Virus record (IMG/VR): IMGVR_UViG_3300028831_000617
Location: 1-59,632 of that record
Length of the DNA stretch: 59,632 nucleotides
Strand: one strand, 5' to 3'
From: a virus
Shown here: piece after piece, positions 58,697 through 59,632 of the stretch
How positions within the stretch are numbered: the first letter of the stretch is position 1
How the letters are laid out: every line of letters begins with the position of its first letter
Made by a program: the position numbers and the translations under genes
Notes under the pieces: model-generated
What the model was told of the DNA's origin: nothing
Database searches by the model: none
Seen by the model: the letters and a program-made list of their open reading frames with translations, nothing else

Positions 58697-59008
58697 TTAA
58701 TTGAGCGCCGGTTTGATCGGCACCGAGTCGCCTCCCGGAACTGCGGACGGGGAAGTCGGCGCTGGTTCCTCCGCGTCGTCACTGGAGTCGAAGTATTCAA
58801 TGAGCGCGCCCAGCGCCGTCTCGTAAGTCACCATCTCGACTTCGGAGAGTTTCCGCCCCGCAGCTTTGGCCTTCCACTCCTCGCCCGCCAGCGTTTGGAC
58901 GCACGGTCCCCACATCACCAACTGCGCGTGCTGAATGAATTGCAGCGCCGCCGTGATCCTGCCGGGCACAGGGGCGACTGCGTAGGGCATGGGCATGCAG
59001 GGGTTCAT
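58697..59008 (-). CDS. Hypothetical head-region protein, 103 aa
   Basis: MNPCMPMPYAVAPVPGRITA, then a helical middle (AALQFIQHAQLVMWGPCVQT) and an acidic, Pro/Ser-rich C-terminus. Start overlaps the previous stop (ATGA) and it ends 9 nt before the portal start. Possibly a small packaging or head protein. Confidence 0.5.
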   Translation of the reverse strand: MNPCMPMPYAVAPVPGRITAALQFIQHAQLVMWGPCVQTLAGEEWKAKAAGRKLSEVEMVTYETALGALIEYFDSSDDAEEPAPTSPSAVPGGDSVPIKPALN

Positions 59009-59343
59009 TCCTCGTTGTCTTCCTCGCCCATCATGCGCCGGACGGCTGGGTTTGGGTAATCCTTCTTGTCTGAGGACTCGCTGGAAATTGGTTTGATGTT
59101 GTCAATGGACAGCACGGAGAGCGTTATGCCAGAGCCGTAGTCCTCCTGGCGCATTCCGGTGACACGAAGTTTGACGCGGGCTGTCACTTCGTCCTCGAAC
59201 TCGACTGGATGGGCTTCCAGGAAATCGTCCATCAACTTCTCTGGGATGGAGAAGGACGGGTACATGATCTTGGGGCCTTCGCTTGTCCCCAAAGACGGAC
59301 CCACGGCTTCGGTGGGCTTCTCTGGTTTAACACCCAGGTCCAT
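59005..59343 (-). CDS. Hypothetical protein with YPNPAV tail, 112 aa
   Basis: A small beta-rich protein (FEDEVTARVKLRVTGMRQED, GSGITLSVLSIDNIKPISSE) ending KDYPNPAVRRMMGEEDNEE. The end matches that of the next gene (SYPNPAVAGMME), and both have an acidic linker before it. They look like diverged paralogues or share a partner-binding peptide. Function unknown. Confidence 0.55.
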   Translation of the reverse strand: MDLGVKPEKPTEAVGPSLGTSEGPKIMYPSFSIPEKLMDDFLEAHPVEFEDEVTARVKLRVTGMRQEDYGSGITLSVLSIDNIKPISSESSDKKDYPNPAVRRMMGEEDNEE

Positions 59344-59347
59344 GTCC

Positions 59348-59559
59348 TTACTCCATCATCCCCGCAACCGCCGGGTTGGGGTACGACTTGGCCATGCCTG
59401 CGCCCTTCGCTTCGGCCTCGGCGCTGGGGTTAGGTTCTTCCTCTGCGGCAGGCTCGGCCTCCTCGGGCTTCATGGAGATCACGCGGAACTCGCCGGGGGA
59501 CATCTGTTCGATCTCAAGTTCCACCTTGTAACACTGGCCGTCTTCCCAGGCGTTCAATG
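59348..59559 (-). CDS. 5'-truncated hypothetical protein with YPNPAV tail
   Basis: Only the C-terminal ~70 residues are genuine phage sequence (LNAWEDGQCYKVELEIEQMS, then an acidic linker and SYPNPAVAGMME). The apparent start further right (GVQTCALPIS) is translated Illumina adapter, so the true N-terminus is missing. It shares its C-terminal motif with 59005-59343. Confidence 0.6.
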
Positions 59560-59632
59560 AGATCGGAAGAGCACACGTCTGAACTCCAGTCACACATTGG
59601 CATCTCGTATGCCGTCTTCTGCTTGAAAAAAA
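59560..59632 (+). other. Illumina adapter read-through (artefact)
   Basis: From 59561 the sequence is GATCGGAAGAGCACACGTCT-type TruSeq adapter, an 8-base index ACATTGGC, then ATCTCGTATGCCGTCTTCTG and CTTG followed by A7. It is not genomic. Confidence 0.98.

Overview
The window is part of the genome of a tailed double-stranded DNA bacteriophage, most likely a podovirus-like phage of a Gram-negative host. Hallmarks are a portal (56216-58687), a scaffold-like protein (53536-55032), a probable major capsid protein (51777-53489), a 3,177-residue ejection/polyvalent protein (20361-29894) and a compact replication block with a DnaB-type helicase. Genes are packed tightly: most neighbours overlap by ATGA, GTGA or TAATG, which implies translational coupling. 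The host cannot be named from sequence alone. Two small proteins with twin-arginine signals and a MurI-like racemase fit a Gram-negative envelope. I found no integrase, terminase, DNA polymerase, endolysin or tail sheath. Both window ends cut a gene, and the last ~72 bases are Illumina adapter, so the contig is incomplete.

Layout. 1-10.4 kb (minus): small early-type genes, many with zinc ribbons; a putative recombination protein; a TOPRIM protein; and a module of an AAA+ ATPase with permuted motif order plus DUF1257-like and DUF2997-like partners. 10.4-10.85 kb: a divergent control region. 10.85-11.5 kb (plus): a GIY-YIG/Fis fusion. 11.5-13.1 kb: mostly non-coding, with many hairpins and an initiator-type tRNA whose anticodon stem does not pair. 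13.1-16.1 kb (plus): O-like initiator, DnaC-like loader and DnaB helicase; three 10-bp iterons lie inside the O-like gene. 16.1-33.8 kb (plus): a DUF5131 protein, internal virion proteins, the giant ADP-ribosyltransferase polyvalent protein with a small gene nested inside it, an Asp/Glu racemase, an ATP-grasp ligase and small genes. 33.75-46.2 kb (minus): a virion protein, several glycosyltransferases, a PhyH-type dioxygenase, a ubiquitin-like candidate and a small XRE repressor. 46.2-59.6 kb (minus): a HAD phosphatase, a vWA adhesin-like protein, neck and head genes, and the portal.

Control. The same 19-bp palindrome (GTTTAGC-N5-GCTAAAC type) overlaps promoter-like sequences at three places: in front of the XRE gene with the glycosyltransferase operon, in front of the DUF5131/virion operon, and in front of the recombination operon at 2.6 kb. 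In each case the start codon lies 7-10 nt past the -10 element, so the transcripts would be nearly leaderless. The simplest reading is that the 66-residue XRE protein represses itself and two other operons.
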